A stretch of 26,793 nucleotides of DNA from CAZCBD01 sp964496755 (GTDB lineage Bacteria > Bacteroidota > Ignavibacteria > Ignavibacteriales > Melioribacteraceae), in NCBI GenBank assembly GCA_964496755.1, contig CAZCBD010000012.1, positions 1-26,793 of the forward strand, written 5' to 3'. This document shows positions 7,038-14,614 of this stretch, one piece after another. Within the stretch, counting starts at the first letter, position 1. Every line of letters begins with the position of its first letter. The notes beneath the pieces were generated by a model. The model ran no database searches. It was not told the origin of the DNA and saw nothing but the letters and a program-made list of their open reading frames with translations. The translations under genes and the position numbers were made by a program.

Positions 7038-7967
7038 ATGAGAAAATTATTAATGGGTTTAATTATTTTGTTTTTATTTACAATTATTTCTGCTCAATCA
7101 AATTTTGCTCAATCGAAGATCGGCAAAACAAGAATTGTAATGTTGGGTACGGGCAATCCAAATCCGGATCCGGAACATTCCGGTTGTTCGATAGCAATTA
7201 TTGTAAATGAAAAATCTTATATAATTGATTTTGGCCCCGGTTTGGTGCGCAACGCTTCGGCATTAACTCCTCGCTACGGTGGAAATATTAATGCTTTGAA
7301 AATGGAAAATTTGAAACTTGGTTTTTTAACTCATTTGCATTCCGACCATACGGTTGGATTGCCGGATTTTATTTTAACTCCTTGGGTTTTGGGTAGGAAA
7401 GAACCGTTGCAAATTTATGGACCCGAGGGCACAAAAAAAATGATTAAGTACATTTTAAAAGCTTATGAAGATGATATTAAATATAGATTATACGGACTTG
7501 AACCGGCTAACAATAAGGGGTGGAGAGTTATTGCTCATGAATATTCCGAAGGGGAAATTTACAAAGATGAGTATGTAAAGGTTGAGGCTTTTTTTGTGCC
7601 GCATGGAAGTTGGCCCAATTCATATGGATTTAGGTTTACAACACCGGATAAAGTTATTGTAATTTCCGGAGATACTATGCCTTGTGAAAATATTATTAAG
7701 TATGCCAAGGATGCTGATGTTTTAATTCATGAAGTTTATTACAAAAAATCTTATGACAAAAAAAATAAATTTTGGAAAAAATATCATGCTAAAAATCATA
7801 CCTCGACTTTGGAATTAGCAAAAATTGCAAAAGAAGCAAAGCCCAAATTATTAGTTCTTTATCATACTTTGTATTGGGGTGCCGACGATAAGGATTTACT
7901 AGATGAAATTGCTACTATTTATAGCGGTAAGGTAATTGTGGGGCATGATAGACAAATAATTGAATGA
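7038..7967 (+). CDS. Exported metallo-beta-lactamase-fold hydrolase (RNase Z/AtsA-like)
   Basis: A 309-residue protein with an N-terminal signal peptide (hydrophobic core LLMGLIILFLFTIISA, likely cleavage near 25) and an MBL-fold domain. Metal ligands are visible as H99, H101, D103 and H104 in THLHSDHTVG. Further ligand regions are 'FVPHGSWPNSYGFRF', 'VISGDTMP', 'HTSTLELAKIA' and 'LVLYHTLYWG'. The overall layout resembles the ribonuclease Z / arylsulfatase AtsA branch rather than true beta-lactamases. A signal peptide makes tRNA processing unlikely, so a periplasmic phosphodiesterase or sulfatase-like role is more reasonable. I chose the ATG at 7038 (AAGGA upstream) rather than the TTG at 7020, because it begins the signal peptide cleanly. 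Substrate unknown. Confidence 0.85.
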   Translation: MRKLLMGLIILFLFTIISAQSNFAQSKIGKTRIVMLGTGNPNPDPEHSGCSIAIIVNEKSYIIDFGPGLVRNASALTPRYGGNINALKMENLKLGFLTHLHSDHTVGLPDFILTPWVLGRKEPLQIYGPEGTKKMIKYILKAYEDDIKYRLYGLEPANNKGWRVIAHEYSEGEIYKDEYVKVEAFFVPHGSWPNSYGFRFTTPDKVIVISGDTMPCENIIKYAKDADVLIHEVYYKKSYDKKNKFWKKYHAKNHTSTLELAKIAKEAKPKLLVLYHTLYWGADDKDLLDEIATIYSGKVIVGHDRQIIE

Positions 7968-8079
7968 GAAATTTCGAATTAAATTGCATTTTTATTACAT
8001 ATTACAATTGCAGAAAAATAGATTTAGTTGAATTGATTTTTTACAATAAAACTGCTACATTAACTCTCTTAAATTGATT

Positions 8080-8781
8080 ATGATTAACAAAAATATAAAT
8101 AAAATAAAACAAGAAATAGCCAATATTTGCAAGGCTTGCAAACGCAGTTCCGAAGATGTGATTTTAATTGCGGTATCGAAATATAATCCGATTAAAGCAA
8201 TTGAAACAGCTTGCGAAAACGGCGTAAATAATTTTGGCGAAAATAAAGCTCAAGAATTTTCAGAGAAAGCTGAATTATTGCAACAAAATATAGTTTGGCA
8301 TTTTATTGGTCATTTGCAATCCAACAAAGTAAAAACAGTAGTGCCTAAAGCTGATTTCATTCATTCGGTTGATTCCGAAAAACTATTGAATGAGATAAAT
8401 AAAAGAGCAGCTCAGAATAACAAAGTTCAAAAAATATTGTTAGAGATAAAAACATCTTCCGAAGAAACAAAATTTGGAATTAAAACGGAAGAAGAGGCTT
8501 TTAGATTGGCGGAAATTTCTAAACAATTAGAAAATATTGAGCTTGTGGGCTTAATGACAATGGCTGAATTTACTGATAATAAAACGATTATTCGAAATTG
8601 TTTTAAAAAATTAAAAACCTTGCAAAATAAAATGTTGAATGCAGGATACAATGTTATGCATCTTTCAATGGGAATGACAAATGATTTTGATATTGCAATT
8701 GAAGAAGGGGCAACAATGATTCGTATTGGAACAGCAATTTTCGGGCAACGAGATTATTCAAAAAGCTGGAAGGAAATATAA
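8080..8781 (+). CDS. PLP homeostasis protein, YggS/PROSC family
   Basis: This 233-residue protein belongs to the YggS/PLPBP family: alanine-racemase-like TIM barrels that bind pyridoxal phosphate and buffer the free PLP pool, with effects on amino-acid and vitamin B6 balance. The PLP lysine is K34 in ILIAVSKYNP. Other family motifs are 'NFGENKAQEF', 'WHFIGHLQSNKVK', 'SVDSEKL', 'LEIKTSSEETKFG', 'LMTMAEF' and the phosphate-binding 'HLSMGMTNDFDIAIEEGATMIRIGTAIFG'. A TTG at 8074 is possible, but the ATG at 8080 is preferred. It overlaps the next gene by one base (TAATG), so the DivIVA-domain gene is probably co-translated; this yggS-divIVA neighbourhood also occurs in Firmicutes and Actinobacteria. 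Confidence 0.93.
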   Translation: MINKNINKIKQEIANICKACKRSSEDVILIAVSKYNPIKAIETACENGVNNFGENKAQEFSEKAELLQQNIVWHFIGHLQSNKVKTVVPKADFIHSVDSEKLLNEINKRAAQNNKVQKILLEIKTSSEETKFGIKTEEEAFRLAEISKQLENIELVGLMTMAEFTDNKTIIRNCFKKLKTLQNKMLNAGYNVMHLSMGMTNDFDIAIEEGATMIRIGTAIFGQRDYSKSWKEI

Positions 8782-9308
8782 TGCTAACACCCAACAGCAT
8801 AAAGAATCAAGAATTTAATAAAGCTATGCGTGGTTTCGATCCGGAACAAGTTTCTGTTTTTTTGGAAAAAATTTCTGATGAGTTTGAAACATTGTTGAAC
8901 GAAAATTCAGATATGAAAAAGAAAATAAATCGGCTCGAAAAACAGATTTCCGAATATCAGAAAATTGAAAAAAACTTGCAAGCAACTTTACTTACTGCAC
9001 ACGAATCAACAAATAAATCAATAGAATCGGCAAAAAAACAAACCACACTCATGATTAAAGAAGCAGAATTGAAAGCTGCTCAGATTGTGGAAAAAGCTAA
9101 ACAAGACGCAGATTCCATCAGAGATTCGGTGTTGAAATTGCGTGAAGAAAAATCTTTATTAATTGCAAAATTGAAAGCAATTGTTAGTACTCAATCCGAA
9201 GTACTTGATTTTATTGAAACTAAAATTACAAGTAGTAACGTAACATTAAAAGCCGAAAATAATAATTCAAATTTTGATGTGGACGGAATAGTGGAGAAAT
9301 TATTATGA
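8781..9308 (+). CDS. DivIVA-domain coiled-coil protein
   Basis: The first 40 or so residues match the DivIVA lipid-binding head: LTPNSIKNQEF, then KAMRGFDPEQVSVFLEKI, corresponding to the LTPxDI..FxxxxRGYDxxEVDxFL consensus. The membrane-inserting Phe of Bacillus DivIVA is Met here (M16), followed by the conserved Arg. The rest, to residue 175, is a long Glu/Lys-rich coiled coil with 'TTLMIKEAELKAAQIVEKAKQDAD', the usual DivIVA-type heptads. Such proteins assemble on curved membranes and recruit division or growth machinery. A DivIVA head in a Gram-negative setting is less common. It sits between yggS (1-base overlap) and the phosphorylase gene (4-base overlap). The exact partner is unknown. 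Confidence 0.88.
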   Translation: MLTPNSIKNQEFNKAMRGFDPEQVSVFLEKISDEFETLLNENSDMKKKINRLEKQISEYQKIEKNLQATLLTAHESTNKSIESAKKQTTLMIKEAELKAAQIVEKAKQDADSIRDSVLKLREEKSLLIAKLKAIVSTQSEVLDFIETKITSSNVTLKAENNNSNFDVDGIVEKLL

Positions 9309-10129
9309 GTAAATTAACTGAGATGATTAAAGATACATTAAGTGTAATTAGAGAGTTTACTCGGCAAGAATATGAAATAGGGGTGGTTTTAGGAACCGGT
9401 TTGGGAAGCTTAGTAAACGAAATTGAAATAGAATGTGAAATTCAATACGGTAAACTACCACATTTCCCATTGTCGACGGTTGAATCGCACGAAGGAAAAT
9501 TAATTTTCGGGAAATTGTCGGGCAAAAACATTGTGGCCATGCAAGGAAGATTTCATTATTACGAAGGCTACACGATGAGACAGATTACTTATCCTATACG
9601 GGTGATGAATTTTTTGGGTGTAAAAAAACTGTTTATTTCGAATGCTTGCGGCGGAATGAACCCGACTTATAGCCGTGGCGATATAATGTTGATAACCGAT
9701 CATATTAATTTATTGGGCGATAATCCACTTATTGGACCGAATGAAGATGATTTGGGCCCACGTTTTCCTGATATGAGTCAGCCTTATTCCGAGAGATTAA
9801 TTTCTGTTGCGGAAAAAGCTGCTGATGAGAATAATTTGAAAATTCAGAAGGGAGTTTATGTTGCAGTCTCCGGTCCAAATTTGGAAACAAAGGCGGAATA
9901 TAGATTTTTGAGAACAATTGGTGCCGATGTGGTTGGTATGTCAACGGTTCCTGAAAACATTGTTGCCGTGCATATGGGAATGGAAGTTTTGGGAATTAGC
10001 ATTGTTACCGACGAATGTGTGCCGGAAACTTTGAAACCCGTTAATGTTGAAGAAATAATTGAAGTTGCAACTGAAGCGGAACCTAAAATGACTTTAATAT
10101 TAAAAGAAGTGATAAAAAATTGTGATTAA
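9305..10129 (+). CDS. Purine nucleoside phosphorylase (trimeric, PNP/MTAP family)
   Basis: The enzyme cleaves purine nucleosides with phosphate to base plus ribose 1-phosphate in salvage. The 274-residue length and motifs match the trimeric family: phosphate-binding 'VVLGTGLGSLVNEI' and 'VESHEGKLIFG', 'MQGRFHYYEGYTMRQITYPIRVM', 'ISNACGGMNP', 'GVYVAVSGPNLETKAEYRFLRTIGADVVGMSTVPE' with the base-binding Glu, and a late 'GISIVTDECVPE'. In the last motif Asp stands where guanosine/inosine-type enzymes have Asn, a position that governs 6-oxo versus 6-amino purine preference. The start ATG overlaps the divIVA stop (ATGA). The symbol is left blank because punA, pnp and deoD are used inconsistently. 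Confidence 0.92.
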   Translation: MSKLTEMIKDTLSVIREFTRQEYEIGVVLGTGLGSLVNEIEIECEIQYGKLPHFPLSTVESHEGKLIFGKLSGKNIVAMQGRFHYYEGYTMRQITYPIRVMNFLGVKKLFISNACGGMNPTYSRGDIMLITDHINLLGDNPLIGPNEDDLGPRFPDMSQPYSERLISVAEKAADENNLKIQKGVYVAVSGPNLETKAEYRFLRTIGADVVGMSTVPENIVAVHMGMEVLGISIVTDECVPETLKPVNVEEIIEVATEAEPKMTLILKEVIKNCD

Positions 10130-10736
10130 AGCTAATTTAAAAAATTATTCTGGTGCATGTGTGCTGGCACTAATTTTATTCGGGTCTTTATTTATCGGGA
10201 CCTCAATATTTAATGCCGGATACGAGCAGTATTCTGTATGGTTATTACTTGCTGTTTTTTCTTTTGCCGACGGTTGGTTTATTAATAAAACAATTGGTTG
10301 GAATAAAGGTGGAAAAATAATTTTTTCTGTAATCATTGCAGCGGTTTTAGTTTCGCTTTTTGTTGTTTCCTTGTTTAGAAATTATTTTGCAATCGATCAT
10401 CTTTTAAGCGAAGATTTATTTATTTTTGCAATTCGAATAATTTCAATAGGAGTGTTTGGTTATTTCGGGTTATCTGTAGCCGAGATTTTTCATTTGCAAC
10501 AAGCACAGGCTGAATGCGAGAGATTAAAAAATGAGTTTGAAGAAGCTTTTAACCGAACGGAAAAAGAAATAGAATTAACATTAAAAGAAGCAAAACTGAA
10601 ATCTGAAAAAATGATTTTTGATGCTGAAAAAAAAGTAAATGAATTATCGATTGAAAAAAATAGAATTCAAAAGCAATTACACGATTTAATTCAAATTGAA
10701 AAAGAATTAATTAATAAATTTGAAAATGAAGATTAG
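10122..10736 (+). CDS. Uncharacterised membrane protein: four TM helices plus cytosolic coiled coil
   Basis: I do not recognise a named family. The 204-residue product has four predicted membrane helices at about 10-30, 36-55, 64-86 and 98-119. A charged heptad-like region at about 125-200 follows, rich in Glu and Lys (AECERLKNEFEEAFNRTEKEIELTLKEAKLKSEKM). This tail resembles the DivIVA coiled coil two genes upstream in composition and in the 'EAKLKSEKMIFDAEKK' phrasing. The GTG start at 10122 lies 8 bases inside the end of the phosphorylase gene, so the gene is translationally coupled. IleRS starts 26 bases after its stop. A scaffold or partner for the DivIVA-domain protein is a reasonable guess but only that. 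Confidence 0.75.
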   Translation: MIKANLKNYSGACVLALILFGSLFIGTSIFNAGYEQYSVWLLLAVFSFADGWFINKTIGWNKGGKIIFSVIIAAVLVSLFVVSLFRNYFAIDHLLSEDLFIFAIRIISIGVFGYFGLSVAEIFHLQQAQAECERLKNEFEEAFNRTEKEIELTLKEAKLKSEKMIFDAEKKVNELSIEKNRIQKQLHDLIQIEKELINKFENED

Positions 10737-10762
10737 TTAAATTTAGAAATATAAATTAAGGT

Positions 10763-13700
10763 ATGAAAACGATGTTTAAAAATTATTCCGAAAAAATAAG
10801 TTATCCTGAAATTGAAAAACGTATTTTAAAATTTTGGAAAGAACATAATATATTTGATAAAAGTATTTCAACACGCGAAGGAAACAAAGCCTTTACATTT
10901 TTTGAAGGTCCGCCCACTGCAAACGGAAAACCGGGCATTCATCACGTTATGGCCAGAACATTAAAAGATTTGGTTTGTCGTTACAAAACATTAAAAGGAT
11001 ATCAGGTTCACAGAAAAGCAGGGTGGGATACACACGGACTTCCGGTTGAAATTGAAGTTGAAAAAGCTCTCGGGATAAAAAATAAAAGCGAGATACCTGA
11101 ATTTGGTGTTGCAAAATATAACAAAGCTTGTCGTGATTCTGTATTTACTTACAAAGGTAAGTGGGAAGAAATGACCGAGAGAATGGGTTATTGGATTAAT
11201 TTGGACGATGCTTATGTAACTTGCACAAATAATTATATTGAATCTGTTTGGTGGGCATTAAAAACTTTATTCGACAAAGGATTAATATTTAAAGATTATA
11301 AAATTGTACCACAATGCCCGCGTTCTGAAACGGTTTTATCATCACACGAACTGGCGCTTGGATATAAAGAGACAAAAGATCCTTCGGTTTATATTAAGTT
11401 TAAAATAAAAGATGAAAAAATTGCAGCAAATGAAAACACTTATTTTTTAGTTTGGACTACAACGCCTTGGACTTTGATTTCAAACGTTGGTTTAGCTGTT
11501 GGTCCTCAAGTAAAATATGTCAAGATTAAAATAAATGATGAATTCTTAATACTTGCCGAAGAAAGATTAACAGTTATTAGCGAAGAATATGAAATAGTAG
11601 ATACATACAAAGGAGTGGATTTGGAAGGTATCGAATATTTTCAAATGTTCGATTATGTTAAGGTAGATAAAAAAGCTTTTTTTGTAGTTTTAGCTGATTT
11701 TGTCAGCACCGAAGACGGTTCCGGAATTGTGCATATTGCTCCTGCATTTGGTGCAGACGATTATGAAATTTGTAAGAAGAATAATTTGCCGTTTTGCCAA
11801 CCTGTTGATAGAAGCGGTAAATTTACTGCCGAGGTAACAGACCTTAAGGGTAAGTTTGTTAAGGATGCCGATAATGATATTATTTACATGCTGAAACAAA
11901 AAAAACAACTTTATAAAAAGGAAACTATAGTTCACTCCTATCCGTTTAGTTGGCGTTTTGACGATGTTCCGGTTATTTATTATGCTCGCGAAAGTTGGTT
12001 TATCAAAACAACCGAAGTAGCAAATAAAATGGTAGAATTAAATAAGACAATTAATTGGTGCCCACCCGAAGTTGGTTCCGGCAGATTTGGAAATTGGCTA
12101 AGTGAAAATAAAGATTGGGCATTATCGCGCGATAGATTTTGGGCTACCCCTTTGCCTATTTGGCTTTCTGATGATGGCGATATGTTTGCGGTTGGAAGTA
12201 TTGCCGAATTAAAAGAAGGCTTTGTTGAAAGAAACGGAAAACGTTTTCAAGTTGCCGATTTACCGGAAAACGAAATTGACCTTCACAAACCTTTTGTTGA
12301 TGATGTTAAATTTGAAAAAAACGGCAAAATATATTCGAGAACACCCGAACTAATCGATGTTTGGTTTGATTCCGGAGCTATGCCTTTTGCACAATATCAT
12401 TATCCGTTTGAAAACAAAGAATTGTTTGAATCAAGATTCCCTGCCGATTTTATTTGCGAAGGAGTAGATCAAACCCGTGGATGGTTCTACACAATGCATG
12501 CTATCAGCACAATGTTATTCGATTCGGTTGCATACAAAAATTTAATTGTGAATGAATTAATTCTCGACAAAACCGGATTGAAAATGTCGAAATCAAGAGG
12601 TAACACGGTTAATCCGTTTGAACTTTTCGATAAATATGGAGCCGATGCAACAAGATGGTATTTGGTTACATCAAGTCCACCTTGGCGAACCACTCATTTT
12701 GATGAAGAAGGAATTGTTGAAGTTCAAAGAAAATTCTTCGGAACTTTAATGAATACATATAATTTCTTTGCTATGTATGCAAATATTGATAATTTTAATT
12801 TTAGCACGGATTTAATTCCATACGAAAAACGTCCGGAAATAGATAGATGGATAATTTCTAAATGCAGCTCACTTATTAAAGAATATGAGAGCCTAATGGA
12901 TTCATACGATCCTACAAAAGCTGCAAAAGCTGTTGCCACTTTTACAATTGATCATCTTTCAAATTGGTATGTAAGAAGATGCAGAAGAAGATTTTGGAAA
13001 TCTGAGATAAACGACAATAAAATAGCAGCATATCAAACTTTATATGAATGCTTAAATGTTATTGCTAAATTAACTTCTCCTTTTGCTCCGTTTGTTGCCG
13101 AGGAATTATATCAAAATCTGAATTCGGTTACAAAAAAAGATGAGTACGAATCGGTTCATTTAGCCAAATTTCCTACTATTGATTTTATTGATGCGGATTT
13201 GGAAAACAAAATGGATATTGCACAGAAAGTGGTTTACTTAACAAGGTCAATGAGAGCTAAAGCCAATTTAAAAGTTAGACAGCCATTAGCAAAAATAATG
13301 ATTGCTATTGATGCAGCAAATAGAGAAGCTGTTGAATCAATGAAATCGGTGATCTTGGATGAAGTTAATATCAAGGAATTGGTTGTCTTAAAAGATGATT
13401 CCGGAATAGTAAATAAATCCGCTAAACCTAATTTTAAAGTCTTAGGTCCTAAATTTGGCAAGGATGTGAAAAAAGTTGCTGCTGCTATTAAAGAGCTGGA
13501 TAATGATGCGGTTAAACTGCTTGAAAATAAAGGCGAATATGAATTAAATGTTGACGGTAAGTCTATTAAAATTTCATTAGATGCAGTTGAAATTTTAAGT
13601 ACCGAAATTGAAGGTTGGGTGGTTGAAACGGAAGAAAACATTACCGTAGCCATCGACAGTGAATTGGATGAGAATCTAATTAATGAAGGTTATGCAAGAG

Positions 13701-13936
13701 AATTTGTGAATCGTGTTCAAAATATGAGAAAAGATTTTGGCTTGGATTTAATGGATAAAATTAAGATTGGTGTTGAAAGTGATTCGAAATTATTAGAAAG
13801 TATAAAACAATATTCTGATTATATTTCGAATGAAACTTTAGCTAATCAAATTTCGATTGATGAAAAATATGATGCATATAGCCAAGAATGGAAAGTTGGC
13901 AATTATAATTGTGTTATTTCAATTGAAAAAGTTTAG
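10763..13936 (+). CDS. ileS: Isoleucyl-tRNA synthetase, type 2 (long form)
   Basis: IleRS charges tRNA-Ile and edits misactivated valine. The 1057-residue protein has the class I signature in the form PPTANGKPGIHHVM (50-63), where HIGH reads GIHH, and KMSKS at 607-611 (LKMSKSRGN). The editing domain lies between ('FLVWTTTPWTLISNVGLAVGP', 'GIVHIAPAFGADDYE'). The GIHH variant and a C-terminus without the zinc-finger cysteines of E. coli-type IleRS mark it as the eukaryote-like type 2 form, which in other bacteria is associated with mupirocin insensitivity. It starts at the ATG at 10763, 26 bases after the membrane-protein gene, and is followed 29 bases later by the DksA-like gene behind an ACCGGAGGT ribosome-binding site. 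Confidence 0.97.
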   Translation: MKTMFKNYSEKISYPEIEKRILKFWKEHNIFDKSISTREGNKAFTFFEGPPTANGKPGIHHVMARTLKDLVCRYKTLKGYQVHRKAGWDTHGLPVEIEVEKALGIKNKSEIPEFGVAKYNKACRDSVFTYKGKWEEMTERMGYWINLDDAYVTCTNNYIESVWWALKTLFDKGLIFKDYKIVPQCPRSETVLSSHELALGYKETKDPSVYIKFKIKDEKIAANENTYFLVWTTTPWTLISNVGLAVGPQVKYVKIKINDEFLILAEERLTVISEEYEIVDTYKGVDLEGIEYFQMFDYVKVDKKAFFVVLADFVSTEDGSGIVHIAPAFGADDYEICKKNNLPFCQPVDRSGKFTAEVTDLKGKFVKDADNDIIYMLKQKKQLYKKETIVHSYPFSWRFDDVPVIYYARESWFIKTTEVANKMVELNKTINWCPPEVGSGRFGNWLSENKDWALSRDRFWATPLPIWLSDDGDMFAVGSIAELKEGFVERNGKRFQVADLPENEIDLHKPFVDDVKFEKNGKIYSRTPELIDVWFDSGAMPFAQYHYPFENKELFESRFPADFICEGVDQTRGWFYTMHAISTMLFDSVAYKNLIVNELILDKTGLKMSKSRGNTVNPFELFDKYGADATRWYLVTSSPPWRTTHFDEEGIVEVQRKFFGTLMNTYNFFAMYANIDNFNFSTDLIPYEKRPEIDRWIISKCSSLIKEYESLMDSYDPTKAAKAVATFTIDHLSNWYVRRCRRRFWKSEINDNKIAAYQTLYECLNVIAKLTSPFAPFVAEELYQNLNSVTKKDEYESVHLAKFPTIDFIDADLENKMDIAQKVVYLTRSMRAKANLKVRQPLAKIMIAIDAANREAVESMKSVILDEVNIKELVVLKDDSGIVNKSAKPNFKVLGPKFGKDVKKVAAAIKELDNDAVKLLENKGEYELNVDGKSIKISLDAVEILSTEIEGWVVETEENITVAIDSELDENLINEGYAREFVNRVQNMRKDFGLDLMDKIKIGVESDSKLLESIKQYSDYISNETLANQISIDEKYDAYSQEWKVGNYNCVISIEKV

Positions 13937-13965
13937 ATAAATAAACCTTTACCGGAGGTAATACT

Positions 13966-14601
13966 ATGGCAAAGAAAAGTGAAACAAAAACAAGCAAAGC
14001 TAAAACAAGTAAAGCTAAAAGTAGCGGACCTAAAACAGCAAAAAAGGTAGCGGCAAAAAAAACAACTGCAGCCAAAAAAACAACCGCAGCAAAAAAAACA
14101 ACTGCAAGTAAGAAAACAACTACAACAGCAAAAACTACACGGAAAACCGTAAGCGTTGAAGCCAAAGCAAAAAGAACTAAAAAATTAAAAGGTTATCCTA
14201 AAAAAGATCTTGCTGAGTTTAAAAAAGTTATTTTAGCAAAACGTGCTGAAATAATCGAGCAATTGCAAAATCTAAAAGATCAAATGATGGATCCTGCCAC
14301 AGGGCAATATGTAAATGAAAGTTCGCCCTATTCACTTCATATGGCCGAGCAAGGAACAGATTCTCAGGAAAGAGAAAAACTTTATCTTTGGGCCCAAAGA
14401 GAAAATAAGTTTTTAGGTTATTTGGAAGATGCTTTACAAAGAATTGATGCCGGTACTTATGGACTTTGTATTGAGTGTATCGATAATCCGAAACATTTGT
14501 GCCCCACTTGTCCGTTAATTCCCAAAGAAAGATTAATGGCTGTTCCGCATACTCAATTATGTGTTCAAGTTAAAAATGAACAAGACAAAAGAAAAAGATA
14601 G
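13966..14601 (+). CDS. DksA/TraR-family zinc-finger protein with histone H1-like Lys/Ala/Thr tail
   Basis: The 211-residue protein has two unlike halves. Residues 1-75 are Lys/Ala/Thr-rich, with four six-residue units (KKTTAA x2, KKTTAS, KKTTTT) at 31-54, like bacterial histone H1-type tails that bind DNA. Residues 78-210 are a DksA/TraR domain: a coiled-coil hairpin with 'PYSLHMAEQGTDSQEREKLYLWAQREN' near the tip, then a cysteine cluster at C168, C171, C179, C182 and C199. The usual CxxC...CxxC finger is altered: the last cysteine is Val202, and an extra CPTC is inserted. DksA acts in the RNA polymerase secondary channel, with ppGpp in E. coli. The placement between ileS and lspA matches relatives I recall. 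Strong SD (CGGAGG) suggests good expression. Confidence 0.88.
   Translation: MAKKSETKTSKAKTSKAKSSGPKTAKKVAAKKTTAAKKTTAAKKTTASKKTTTTAKTTRKTVSVEAKAKRTKKLKGYPKKDLAEFKKVILAKRAEIIEQLQNLKDQMMDPATGQYVNESSPYSLHMAEQGTDSQEREKLYLWAQRENKFLGYLEDALQRIDAGTYGLCIECIDNPKHLCPTCPLIPKERLMAVPHTQLCVQVKNEQDKRKR
14056..14127 (+). repeat. In-frame 18-base tandem repeats coding KKTTAA-type units
   Basis: Four units of 18 bases encode KKTTAA, KKTTAA, KKTTAS and KKTTTT. The base sequence varies mainly at third positions (e.g. ACAACTGCAGCC against ACAACCGCAGCA), so the protein repeat appears to be under selection rather than freshly duplicated. Copy number may differ between strains. Confidence 0.85.
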
Positions 14602-14614
14602 TTAGGAGTAAATA

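Noticed and set aside
13234..13653. Long minus-strand open frame inside ileS
   Set aside because: It is a Ser-rich shadow of the IleRS C-terminal region with no start context.
14056..14127. Tandem repeats considered as a CRISPR-like array
   Set aside because: The repeats are contiguous, in frame, coding and have no spacers.
13914..14165. Minus-strand open frame rich in Val/Ala/Phe/Leu over the DksA-like tail
   Set aside because: It is the antisense of Lys/Thr/Ala-rich repeats; the hydrophobic look is a codon artefact and it overlaps a strongly supported gene.
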